A stretch of DNA of 39,211 nt from Archaeoglobaceae archaeon (GCA_027064525.1 JAMOPJ010000033.1:1-39211), one strand, 5' to 3'; shown: positions 32,377 through 38,930, counted from the stretch's first letter. Translations and numbers: made by a program. The notes: generated from the letters alone by a model not told the origin.

Positions 32377-33156
32377 TTAGTGCTCATCGCTTATGTGGAC
32401 ATGTTCCTCAAGCAGTATTGCAGATTCTCCATAAACATTTCTGAGCACATCTACAGTAAGAATTTCTTCTGGCTTTCCAATCACATAGTAGCTTCGATTT
32501 AGCAAGATTATCTGATCAGTGTAGGGAAGAAGTAGAATCGGATCGTGGCTCGTAACCAGTATCAGCTTGCTTTCAGCCAATTCCCCAATAATTCCAGCCA
32601 ATTCCACCTTGCCCAAAGGATCTACCGCTGAAAGTGGCTCGTCTAAAAGGAGGATCTTCGGATCGTAAACCAAAGCTCTTGCCAACAAAACCCTCTGTCT
32701 TTCTCCACCACTCAATTCAAAAAACGGCTTGTGCCATCTATCTTCCGGCACATCTACGAGGTTAAGAGTTCTTTTTACCTTTTCGATCTCCTCTTTCTTT
32801 GCGAGTATCCTCGGGAACTTTCTTCTATGCAGAAGCAGAGAGTTTAGAACGACCTCCCACGCTGTAACCGGTATGTGGCTGTCGAGAGGCATGAGCTGAG
32901 GAACGTAACCTACCAAGTTTCCGACTTTGTCGGGCTTTGCGGTGGTATCGATGCCGTTTATAGTTATCTTTCCACTTATAGGTTTGATTAATCCTAGTAT
33001 GGCTTTAAAAAGTGTCGTCTTTCCGGCACCGTTTGGACCTATTATCTGGATTAGAGAAGGTCCTTTAAGCTTGAGCGTTAGGTTTGATAGGATCTCTTCA
33101 TAGCCGAGCCTGACCGTAAGATTATCTATCGTGATCTCAATAGTGTGCACACTCAT
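32377..33156 (-). CDS. znuC: Metal (Zn/Mn-type) ABC transporter ATP-binding protein
   Basis: A 259-residue ABC ATPase. Walker A IGPNGAGKTTLFKAILG near residue 37, Q-loop GYVPQLMPLD, signature LSGGERQRVLLARAL near 148, Walker B KILLLDEPLSAVD, H-loop TSHD. GYVPQ and the SAVD ending match the metal-type (ZnuC/MntB) group. The C-terminus (LLEEHVHISDEH) is His-rich, as in zinc importers. It is transcribed away from the binding-protein and permease genes, across a 41-bp region with two TGTGCACA palindromes. Part of the uptake system with 33198 and 34097. Confidence 0.93.
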   Translation of the reverse strand: MSVHTIEITIDNLTVRLGYEEILSNLTLKLKGPSLIQIIGPNGAGKTTLFKAILGLIKPISGKITINGIDTTAKPDKVGNLVGYVPQLMPLDSHIPVTAWEVVLNSLLLHRRKFPRILAKKEEIEKVKRTLNLVDVPEDRWHKPFFELSGGERQRVLLARALVYDPKILLLDEPLSAVDPLGKVELAGIIGELAESKLILVTSHDPILLLPYTDQIILLNRSYYVIGKPEEILTVDVLRNVYGESAILLEEHVHISDEH

Positions 33157-33184
33157 TAATAAATTTTATAAGCAGTTGTGCACA
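33142..33184. promoter_or_regulatory. Paired TGTGCACA operators between divergent transporter promoters
   Basis: AGTGTGCACACT (33142-33153, perfect 12-bp palindrome over the znuC start codons) and TGTGCACA (33177-33184), centres 33 bp apart. TTTTATAAG near 33165 serves the plus strand (start expected near 33191) and GTTTAAATG near 33189 serves the minus strand (start near 33163). The right palindrome sits between the TATA box and start of both promoters, ideal for repression. The NikR-like protein at 34941 is the obvious candidate binder (inference). Confidence 0.6.
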
Positions 33185-33197
33185 TTTAAACTTTGTC

Positions 33198-34100
33198 ATG
33201 CGGTGGATTCTGATTCTGGTAGGATTTACGCTCATAGTTTCAAATGCAAGTGGTTTGAACATCGTCGTGACTTTCTCAAATCTGAAGGAAGACGTTAAGC
33301 TGATCGCTCCAAACGATACTGTGATCTCGATTACAAAGCCCGGAGTCGATCCTCACAGCTATCAGCTCACTCCAGAGGACGTTGCTACGCTGAAGCGTGC
33401 GGACGTAATCATCTCCACCGCCCACGCACCGTTTGAAATAAAGATAAGAGAACTTATTGAATCCGGTGAAATAAAAGCTGAGCTGATCGAGATTCCGAAG
33501 ATTCCGAGAATTAAGATCTTGAAAAATCCAGCTACAGGCTTGCCGAATCTGCACATGCCTATTTACGATCCCCACAACTACGAGGTGTTCTTGAGGTTCG
33601 TAGCAGAAAAAATCTCACAGCTAAATCCAAATGAAAATTATAGGGATAGAGCTGAAAGGGTCTGCAAAAAAATCGACGAAATCGTGGCAAATACCAAGAA
33701 ACTCAACGCTATCGCAGTTGCGGATCTTCCGGTTGTTCAGTATGCTGTCAGTTGGCTCAACGTGAGCATACGCTATTTGCTCATCAAAGAACCGGGACTC
33801 CCAGCATTGCCAGAAGATATTCAGGCGATCGAGAAGGCTATGAACGATATTCAGCTTGTGGTCGTTACGGATACGAACTCCAAAGCATCTCAGATGCTTA
33901 GGAACCTCGCAGAAGAAAAGGGTGTCCCTATTCTGGTTGTGCCTTCACCCATAGCGGAGGAAAGTATTTTGGAGAAGCTTAAGTATATTTCGGAGGAGGT
34001 TAGCAATCTGAAGGTTCAAAAGGCTGAAAAAGGTCCCGACTTTGGAGTTTTGTCTGCTTTACTTGGACTGATCGTTGCCGTGGGGTTGAGGAAGCTATGA
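33198..34100 (+). CDS. znuA: Metal ABC transporter substrate-binding protein (ZnuA-like)
   Basis: 300 residues. A signal peptide (MRWILILVGFTLIVSNASG) leads into the cluster A-1 metal-binding fold: PGVDPHSYQLTPEDVATLKRAD (first His ligand), LHMPIYDPHNYEVFLRFVAE (second His), LIKEPGLPALPEDI and VVTDTNSKASQ (acid ligand region). The C-terminus has a hydrophobic helix (VLSALLGLIVAVGLRKL) that would anchor it outside the membrane. Probably leaderless, 7 bp after its expected start of transcription. Overlaps the permease gene by 4 bp. Confidence 0.92.
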   Translation: MRWILILVGFTLIVSNASGLNIVVTFSNLKEDVKLIAPNDTVISITKPGVDPHSYQLTPEDVATLKRADVIISTAHAPFEIKIRELIESGEIKAELIEIPKIPRIKILKNPATGLPNLHMPIYDPHNYEVFLRFVAEKISQLNPNENYRDRAERVCKKIDEIVANTKKLNAIAVADLPVVQYAVSWLNVSIRYLLIKEPGLPALPEDIQAIEKAMNDIQLVVVTDTNSKASQMLRNLAEEKGVPILVVPSPIAEESILEKLKYISEEVSNLKVQKAEKGPDFGVLSALLGLIVAVGLRKL

Positions 34101-34948
34101 TCGCTCTGCTTGCAATAATTACAGCTATCATTTCTGTGATTACACTGTATCAGTATCCCAAGTGGGCTATCGTTGTTTTGTCGGCATCTATAATCTACGG
34201 AGCTCTGAGCACTCTTATATCTGCGAGAAGGCTGTATTTCCTTTCAGCAGCATCAGCTCACATAGCGTTGTTAGCTGTGGTTTTGGCGATTCCGCTTTCC
34301 AAGCTAATACTAAACGAATACATCTGGGCTGTGATAATCGGGCTGATTCTGCTGTATGCAGTTGGATACTCCATTCATAAAGGAATGGATGAAGACGTCG
34401 CAACGGCGATTTTCGTATCTTTGACAGCTTCTTTGAGCGTAATTGCAATGTATATCGTTCTTACAAAGTTTTCGATCGGATACAATCTTTGGGTTGTAAT
34501 TTTGGGAGACCCCCTTCTTGCGAGCTGGACCGACGTATATTATGCTGTTCTTGTAGCGGTAATAACTCTCACAGCGACGATCTTGACTTACAGAGAGCAG
34601 GTTTGCATAGGAATTGAGAGAGATTGCGCAGTTCTTTCTGGAATAAACGTCAGACTTTACGACTGGCTACTCTATACTCTTCTGGGCATTGCAACCGTTG
34701 CAATGATAAAGATCGTCGGTTTCGTCCTTCAGCACGTCTTAATCTTACTTCCTTCCGCAATTGCGATGTTGCTTGCAAAAGATTCAAAAAGCATGCTTTT
34801 TATAAGTGTCTTTATAAGCATACTTTCGGGTTTACTCGGCTTGCAGATCTCGATACTAATAAATCAAGCCCCTTCGGGTGTTATAGGTTTGCTGATGTTT
34901 GGAATATTTGCGCTGGCATTCGTTGCAAAGAGGTGTTGCCATGGCTAA
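34097..34948 (+). CDS. znuB: Metal ABC transporter permease (ZnuB/MntC-like)
   Basis: A 283-residue membrane protein with about eight hydrophobic helices, of the ABC-3 metal permease family: LISARRLYFLSAASAHIALLA, GDPLLASWTDVYYA (coupling-loop region) and GFVLQHVLILLPSAIAMLLA. The start overlaps the binding-protein stop by 4 bp; its last codons overlap the regulator gene by 8 bp. Zn, Mn or another divalent metal could be the substrate. Confidence 0.92.
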   Translation: MIALLAIITAIISVITLYQYPKWAIVVLSASIIYGALSTLISARRLYFLSAASAHIALLAVVLAIPLSKLILNEYIWAVIIGLILLYAVGYSIHKGMDEDVATAIFVSLTASLSVIAMYIVLTKFSIGYNLWVVILGDPLLASWTDVYYAVLVAVITLTATILTYREQVCIGIERDCAVLSGINVRLYDWLLYTLLGIATVAMIKIVGFVLQHVLILLPSAIAMLLAKDSKSMLFISVFISILSGLLGLQISILINQAPSGVIGLLMFGIFALAFVAKRCCHG

Positions 34949-35333
34949 GAAGAGAAGATTCGGAATCTCGATTCCGGAGGATGTAGCAAGCGATTTGGAT
35001 ATTTTAGCAGAGAGGCTCAATGTGGATAGATCAAAGCTCGTATGTGAGGCTATAAAAACATACATAAGGGATCATGTTCACTACCTCTCCCCTCACGAAT
35101 GCTATGGTGTCATAACGCTCATTTCCGATGACAACATTCAACTTCTGAGAGTTATTGAGGAGTTTAAGGACATAATAAAGGAGTTTACGCACATACACAT
35201 TGACGAGAAGTGCATAAATGCGTTGGTAGTTTCTGGCTCATCCACAAAAATTGCGGAGCTTCATAAAAAATTGCTAAGTGTCTTTTACAACGTCAGATTT
35301 GTCCCGCTTAGGGAATGCAAGATCAAAGTTTAA
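34941..35333 (+). CDS. NikR-like ribbon-helix-helix metal regulator
   Basis: 130 residues: RHH domain (RRFGISIPEDVASDLDILAE, DRSKLVCEAIKTYIRDH) followed by an ACT-like domain as in NikR (YGVITLISDD, FTHIHIDEKCINALVVSG). The HxH...Cys of NikR's nickel site is present, but the loop to the Cys is one residue shorter and the residue at the fourth ligand position (E. coli H76) is Glu. So it probably senses a different metal, or nickel with altered affinity. Being the last gene of the transporter unit, it is the natural controller of the TGTGCACA operators. Confidence 0.85.
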   Translation: MAKKRRFGISIPEDVASDLDILAERLNVDRSKLVCEAIKTYIRDHVHYLSPHECYGVITLISDDNIQLLRVIEEFKDIIKEFTHIHIDEKCINALVVSGSSTKIAELHKKLLSVFYNVRFVPLRECKIKV

Positions 35334-35358
35334 ATTTCGATTGCGATGCTTAGACTTA

Positions 35359-36180
35359 ATGGACTGGTTCATCGAATATTACAACGGCTCAGCATTGATG
35401 ATCAAAGTTAAGAGGAAACTTTTCGAGAAGAGGAGCTTACAGCATATTCAGATATTCGAAACCGTCGATTTTGGCAAGATGCTCGTTTTGGATGGTAAGA
35501 TTCAGCTTACCGAGAAGGATGAGACGTTCTACCATGAGATGCTCGTCCATCCAGCCATGTTCATGCATGAATATCCATCAAAAGTTCTTGTAATTGGAGG
35601 GGGAGATGGAGGGGCAGTTAGAGAGGTTCTGAAGCACGAACCCAATGAGGTCGTAATGGTTGAGATCGACAGGGATGTGATAGAAGCATGCAGAAAGTTT
35701 ATAGGAATCGATAAAGGAGCCTTAAACGATAGCAGAGTGAACATAATTAATGAGGATGGTGTAGAGTTTGTCAGAAATGCAAAGGAGCACTTTGATGTTA
35801 TTATAGTCGATGGAACGGATCCAAATCCCGTCAGTCAGTCTCTAATTTCCCAAGATTTTTATTCTTGCTGCGGTAGGATTTCGGATTATTTTGTCACTCA
35901 GAGCCAATCGCCGTTCGCTCAGAGAGAGTATTTTGAGGCTATTCTGAGAAATGCCCAATTTGAGAATAGGAGGATTTACATTGGATTCGTGCCGACATAT
36001 CCGCTTGGATTGTGGAGTTATCTCATAGGTTCGAACACTAGAAAGATTGAGTTAGATTTGGACACCATTAGGGGGAGATTCGAAGAGAGAAAGATCGAGA
36101 CGGTTTATTACACTCCGGAGGTGCATGTTTCGGCTTTCAGCCTTCCGAAGTGGCTCGATGATTTGGTTAAATTATTTTAA
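35359..36180 (+). CDS. speE: Spermidine (polyamine aminopropyl) synthase
   Basis: A 273-residue aminopropyltransferase: MIKVKRKLFEKRSLQHIQIFE and the FETVDFGKMLVLDG...E.DE.FYHEM entry, then VLVIGGGDGGAVREVLKHEP near residue 73 (decarboxylated-AdoMet site), VEIDRDVIEACRKF, and DVIIVDGTDPNPVSQSL with the catalytic Asp. It makes spermidine or longer polyamines from decarboxylated AdoMet. The ATG at 35359 fits the conserved N-terminus; the frame is open to 35278 but that would overlap the regulator gene. Confidence 0.95.
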   Translation: MDWFIEYYNGSALMIKVKRKLFEKRSLQHIQIFETVDFGKMLVLDGKIQLTEKDETFYHEMLVHPAMFMHEYPSKVLVIGGGDGGAVREVLKHEPNEVVMVEIDRDVIEACRKFIGIDKGALNDSRVNIINEDGVEFVRNAKEHFDVIIVDGTDPNPVSQSLISQDFYSCCGRISDYFVTQSQSPFAQREYFEAILRNAQFENRRIYIGFVPTYPLGLWSYLIGSNTRKIELDLDTIRGRFEERKIETVYYTPEVHVSAFSLPKWLDDLVKLF

Positions 36181-36244
36181 TAGATAAAATACTCTGTGTT
36201 TAATCTAATAGGAATTATTCATGTCAAAAGACATTTGGGGGTGG

Positions 36245-36294
36245 TGATGCAACACTGTTGATGGTATTATTTAAATCATACACAATGTGGAGTC
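36245..36294 (+). repeat. 50-bp promoter/start repeat, copy A
   Basis: Nearly identical to 30708-30756 in opposite orientation (two substitutions and one indel by hand alignment). It carries TTATTTAAATC as TATA and ATGTGGAGTC as start region, but the frame stops after MWSLDPQGL, so this copy has lost its gene. Confidence 0.8.
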
Positions 36295-36499
36295 TCGACC
36301 CTCAAGGTTTATAACCTATAACCTCAAAGGGCTAGCACCAGCTATCGGAACTTATAGTTATTAAAGCGTTTATAACCTATTTAAGATTAGACCAATGCAG
36401 GATCCTGTAACAGGATCCAATAGATCTCAAAGCTTGTAAGTTTTCGGTATTCATTATAAAATTAAGCTACAAATAAAGGAAAGACTTTTATTGGGTTTT
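36295..36499. repeat. Gap with direct and inverted repeats
   Basis: GTTTATAACCTAT occurs twice (36307-36319, 36368-36380), 61 bp apart. GGATCCTGT (36400-36408) and ACAGGATCC (36410-36418) form a 19-bp palindrome with a one-base centre. No gene is seen between speE and the orphan antitoxin other than the truncated copy A. Confidence 0.55.
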
Positions 36500-36733
36500 A
36501 TGAATTCTGAATTAATGAGCAGTGAGATTTTAGAGATGCTGAAAGCGATCATGGCGAAGCTTGAGGAGATAGACGAAAGGCTAAAGAGGATTGAGAACGA
36601 GTTTTTTGACGAACTTAGTGAAGAAGAATTGAAAGAACTCGAAGAAGACATCAAAGCTTACAAGAGAGGAGAGTTGGAACTTATATCCCTTGAAGAGCTA
36701 AAGAAGGAGCTTGGGATTGATGAAAAAGTTTAA
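36500..36733 (+). CDS. Orphan antitoxin-like coiled-coil protein
   Basis: 77 residues from the ATG at 36500. A helical coiled-coil front (ILEMLKAIMAKLEEIDERLK) leads to an acidic stretch and KAYKRGELELISLEELKKEL, the ending typical of archaeal RelB-like and VapB-like antitoxins. No toxin gene follows: the next gene is a HicB 66 bp away. It could be a solitary remnant or act in trans. Family assignment is by resemblance only. Confidence 0.6.
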   Translation: MNSELMSSEILEMLKAIMAKLEEIDERLKRIENEFFDELSEEELKELEEDIKAYKRGELELISLEELKKELGIDEKV

Positions 36734-36799
36734 GTCATTTCTAGACAGCTTTCTAGTTTAGCATAACTTTTTTTAATGTTTTAATTTTAGAGAGATTTA

Positions 36800-37021
36800 A
36801 TGCAAAAGGAAGAGAAGATAAAAGAGATTATTTTTCTTGTGGAGGAGACAGATGAAGGTTACATTGCGCAAGCATTGGGACATTCGATTTATACTCAAGC
36901 GGACAGCTTAGAAGAGCTAAAGGAAATGATAAAGGATGCAGTAGAATGCCATTTTGACGAAGAGGATAGACCTAAGATAATCCGACTGCACATCGTTAAG
37001 CAAGAGGTTATAACCTTATGA
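36800..37021 (+). CDS. hicB: HicB antitoxin
   Basis: A 73-residue HicB: IIFLVEETDEGYIAQALGHS, then YTQADSLEELKEMIKDAVECHF, the partial-RNaseH-like HicB fold. No added DNA-binding domain, as in other short archaeal HicB proteins. It overlaps hicA by 4 bp (ATGA) and precedes it, the antitoxin-first order. It neutralises the HicA mRNA interferase. Confidence 0.9.
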   Translation: MQKEEKIKEIIFLVEETDEGYIAQALGHSIYTQADSLEELKEMIKDAVECHFDEEDRPKIIRLHIVKQEVITL

Positions 37022-37263
37022 AGTTGCCGAGAGATATCAGCGGAGAGGAATTGGCTAAACTTCTTAGGAAATACGGTTACGAAATCACAAGACAAACTGG
37101 GAGTCATATTCGTCTTACAACCCATTTAAAGGAGGAACATCATATAACTATTCCACGACATAAACCCCTCAAAGTCGGAACTTTGAATGCAATCCTTAAG
37201 GATGTAGCAAACCACTTAGGAATTTACAAGAAAATACTAATTAAAGAGTCGTTCGGTAAGTAG
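37018..37263 (+). CDS. hicA: HicA toxin (mRNA interferase)
   Basis: An 81-residue HicA: ISGEELAKLLRKYGYEITRQTGSHIRLT with the catalytic His in GSH, and HHITIPRHKPLKVGTLNAIL, the double-stranded-RNA-binding-like fold. All hallmark residues are present, so it is probably active. It cleaves mRNA when freed from HicB. A second, convergent HicB gene ends 5 bp after it. Confidence 0.92.
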   Translation: MKLPRDISGEELAKLLRKYGYEITRQTGSHIRLTTHLKEEHHITIPRHKPLKVGTLNAILKDVANHLGIYKKILIKESFGK

Positions 37264-37267
37264 AAGA

Positions 37268-37438
37268 TTAATTTCTCACCTCTTCTAATTCTGGTGGCTC
37301 CTCTAAATGCAACTCAACAGCTTCCTTGATATTCTTCAAAGCCTCTTCTATTGTTTTTCCCTGAGTAGTTACTCCCGTAAACACCCCTTTTACTATAAAC
37401 ATACTCTCTTCTTTCCAAATCACAACGTTAAGTTTCAT
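37268..37438 (-). CDS. Second HicB-like antitoxin, solitary
   Basis: A 56-residue HicB-family protein: MKLNVVIWKEESMFIVKGVF, then TTQGKTIEEALKNIKEAVEL and HLEEPPELEEVRN. It has no hicA of its own and converges on the hicBA pair, its stop 5 bp from the hicA stop. It differs clearly from the first HicB, so it is not a recent duplicate. It may be an orphan antitoxin, or a decoy that also binds HicA. Confidence 0.8.
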   Translation of the reverse strand: MKLNVVIWKEESMFIVKGVFTGVTTQGKTIEEALKNIKEAVELHLEEPPELEEVRN

Positions 37439-37618
37439 TTACTTTCCGTTATGCGGATCAACGGGGTAAAAGGGTTTAGTTTGATAGCTTTGGTCATCAG
37501 CCTGTCAAGGAGAAAAAACATTAAACAATTTTTAACATATAAAACATCTATCGCCAAATTAAAGTCTATAATTATAAAAATCCACTAATAACAATTGAGT
37601 CACTCGACCACTCCTACA

Positions 37619-37639
37619 TATTCCAAAATAGTTGGAATA
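37619..37639. repeat. Inverted repeat TATTCCAA/TTGGAATA
   Basis: Perfect 8-bp arms (37619-37626, 37632-37639) with a 5-nt loop, between the solitary HicB gene and the palindrome array. It may be an operator. The rest of 37439-37662 has no gene I can support. Confidence 0.45.
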
Positions 37640-37662
37640 TACACCTCATGATGTAAATAGGC

Positions 37663-38055
37663 TTGGTTACACATGCAAAATCCATTGAGATTTTGAACAT
37701 TGACCAATTTAGACTGAAGAATCTTCAAGATTTGATTGAAAATATTGAAGATTCTTCAAAAACAAATATAAAAAGATCAGTTTTAAGCTTTTGTGGACAC
37801 ACCTGGAACCTCGAGTTGTGGCCACAACAAGAGTTTCTAAATGTGTGGTCACAAAAGGTCGATTGGCCCTATGACTGTGACCACAAGGATCCGGAAACTT
37901 GTGTCCACAATATTCCTGGATCCATATGTGTCCACAACAAGAGCTCCGATTGTGAGCACATACAGGATCTCAATTGTGGACACAAAACAGATGATTCAGA
38001 TGTATGGTTGGTGAAAAATTTCGCAATCTCGCAAATTTACAAAAGCGTTTATTAA
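37663..38055 (+). CDS. Open frame over the palindrome array, doubtful gene
   Basis: A 130-codon frame (MVTHAKSIEILNIDQFRLKN at the start) running through the repeat array. The array makes it read C-x-H at six places (CGH, CDH, CVH, CVH, CEH, CGH) but LWPQ and VWSQ at the second and third repeats, because those units are shifted in frame. No ribosome site is evident, and a TTG or ATG start is not clear. It could be a zinc-binding protein, yet the DNA palindromes, not the protein motif, are the conserved unit. Treated as uncertain. Confidence 0.3.
   Translation: MVTHAKSIEILNIDQFRLKNLQDLIENIEDSSKTNIKRSVLSFCGHTWNLELWPQQEFLNVWSQKVDWPYDCDHKDPETCVHNIPGSICVHNKSSDCEHIQDLNCGHKTDDSDVWLVKNFAISQIYKSVY
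37715..37758. repeat. Inverted pair of GAAGAWTCTTC palindromes
   Basis: TGAAGAATCTTCAA (37715-37728) and TTGAAGATTCTTCA (37745-37758) form perfect 14-bp arms around a 16-nt loop. Each arm is itself palindromic (GAAGA-N-TCTTC), and their centres are 31 bp apart. It lies 34 bp before the TGTGNNCACA array and looks like a second class of binding site. Confidence 0.7.
37792..37984. repeat. Array of eight TGTGNNCACA palindromes
   Basis: Units start at 37792, 37817, 37844, 37876, 37900, 37927, 37951 and 37975 (steps 25, 27, 32, 24, 27, 24, 24). All eight keep TGTG and CACA exactly; the two central bases vary (GA, GC, GT, AC, TC, TC, AG, GA). The second extends to the 14-bp palindrome GTTGTGGCCACAAC. 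The spacers are mostly unrelated, although ACAAGAG follows two units and GGATC recurs in three. It resembles an iteron or centromere-type binding array and is not a CRISPR. Confidence 0.85.
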
Positions 38056-38115
38056 AATGAAATTAATAATCAAATTTTATAAATATCAAAAAATTAATTA
38101 ATATTTCGAGAGAGA

Positions 38116-38277
38116 TTACTTTTTCTGGACTGCTTTATGTTTAGGTTTTTCATCTGAAACGATAACGACTTCAACGTGCTCGATACCTTCAACTATTACG
38201 CTTTCACTTTCTTCAAGCTCAATTTTGGCTAATTCTCCGAGATCTTTTAATTTTCCGACTTTTTTAGCCATAATCAT
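38116..38277 (-). CDS. Small protein ending the wHTH/BrnT-like operon
   Basis: 53 residues (51 if the second ATG is used): AKKVGKLKDLGELAKIELEE, then SESVIVEGIEHVEVVIVSDE and a Lys-rich tail. Not recognised. The ATG at 38277 overlaps the stop of the toxin-like gene (ATGA), so the two are coupled. Acidic middle and basic end suit a toxin partner, but that is inference from position and size. Confidence 0.7.
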   Translation of the reverse strand: MIMAKKVGKLKDLGELAKIELEESESVIVEGIEHVEVVIVSDEKPKHKAVQKK

Positions 38278-38537
38278 CTTTCCATCTCCTTCCTATATAA
38301 CCTTTTTTCAGCATCGGTTGAATCTCTTGCAGTTACCAGTTCGTATATCTGTCCCTTCTTATCTACGAATAGCGTTAGAAATCTACCAGCAAATGTTTTC
38401 CCTATAATCCTGTATCTGTTTCCTTTTACTCGAGTGTATAGAAAAACTCCCTCAAGAACTTCAAATACCTCCTTCACTGTTACATTATGCTTACTCTCGA
38501 TCTTTGAGGCTATATGATGCTTAATGATAAGTCTCAT
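38274..38537 (-). CDS. BrnT-like putative toxin
   Basis: An 87-residue protein resembling the BrnT/RelE-fold group: a short N-terminal helix with SKHNVTVKEVFEVLEG, central strands (RYRIIGKTFAGRFLTLFVD) and YELVTARDSTDAEKRLYRKE, close to BrnT's R-I-I-S-A-R...E..Y ending. Such proteins are ribosome-dependent or free RNases. The match is by eye. It overlaps the upstream wHTH gene and the downstream small gene by 4 bp each. Confidence 0.65.
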   Translation of the reverse strand: MRLIIKHHIASKIESKHNVTVKEVFEVLEGVFLYTRVKGNRYRIIGKTFAGRFLTLFVDKKGQIYELVTARDSTDAEKRLYRKEMER

Positions 38538-38779
38538 TCTTTCACCTTTAGTAATTCCTTGCCTTTCTCCGTAAGCTTGTAAGTTTTACTGTATTCATAC
38601 AATTTCTCGATTATTCCCAATTCCTCTAGATCTCTGAAGGTTCTAAATTTGCTTGTTCTACTTAATTCATCGGGATTCAATCCCATCCTCCTGGCAACAT
38701 CATCGGCATCCTTCATGGTCACGTAAGAAACTTCTGAGAATGCTTTCAATATGCAGATGACATACTTAACACGGTTCAT
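38534..38779 (-). CDS. Winged-helix regulator heading the operon
   Basis: 81 residues: VKYVICILKAFSEVSYVTMK, then DADDVARRMGLNPDELSRTSKFRTFRDLEELGIIEKL and YSKTYKLTEKGKELLKV, a winged-helix DNA-binding fold with the recognition helix around SKFRTFRDLEELG. Its start codon lies inside one of four 16-bp operators (38773-38788), pointing to autorepression. First gene of a three-gene, overlapping operon (regulator, BrnT-like protein, small protein). Confidence 0.8.
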   Translation of the reverse strand: MNRVKYVICILKAFSEVSYVTMKDADDVARRMGLNPDELSRTSKFRTFRDLEELGIIEKLYEYSKTYKLTEKGKELLKVKE

Positions 38780-38930
38780 ATTTGAAACTTTCAGCTATAT
38801 CTTAAAAATGTTTCGCATTTGAAACATTTGGGACCTATTCCAGGGTTGAACATGGAAAGTTACAATAAGACCGAAAAGTTCCAAATATGGAACATTCGGC
38901 TGCAAATACATAATGTTTCAAATATGAAAC
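38773..38930. promoter_or_regulatory. Four-operator array GTTYCA-N4-TGRAAC
   Basis: Sites at 38773-38788 (GGTTCATATTTGAAAC), 38810-38825 (GTTTCGCATTTGAAAC), 38878-38893 (GTTCCAAATATGGAAC) and 38915-38930 (GTTTCAAATATGAAAC). Centres are 37, 68 and 37 bp apart, so the array is symmetric as two pairs. The last two are perfect palindromes; the third is further flanked by CCGAA/TTCGG. The first covers the wHTH start codon. The remaining gap to 39109 has no gene. Confidence 0.8.

Noticed and set aside
37792-37984. CRISPR array
   Set aside because: Repeats are only 10 bp, palindromic with variable centres, spacing is 24-32 bp, and no cas gene is near.
37663-38055. Zinc-binding protein with C-x-H repeats
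   Set aside because: Two of eight repeat units are out of frame yet perfect as DNA palindromes, so the protein reading is probably incidental; kept only at low confidence.
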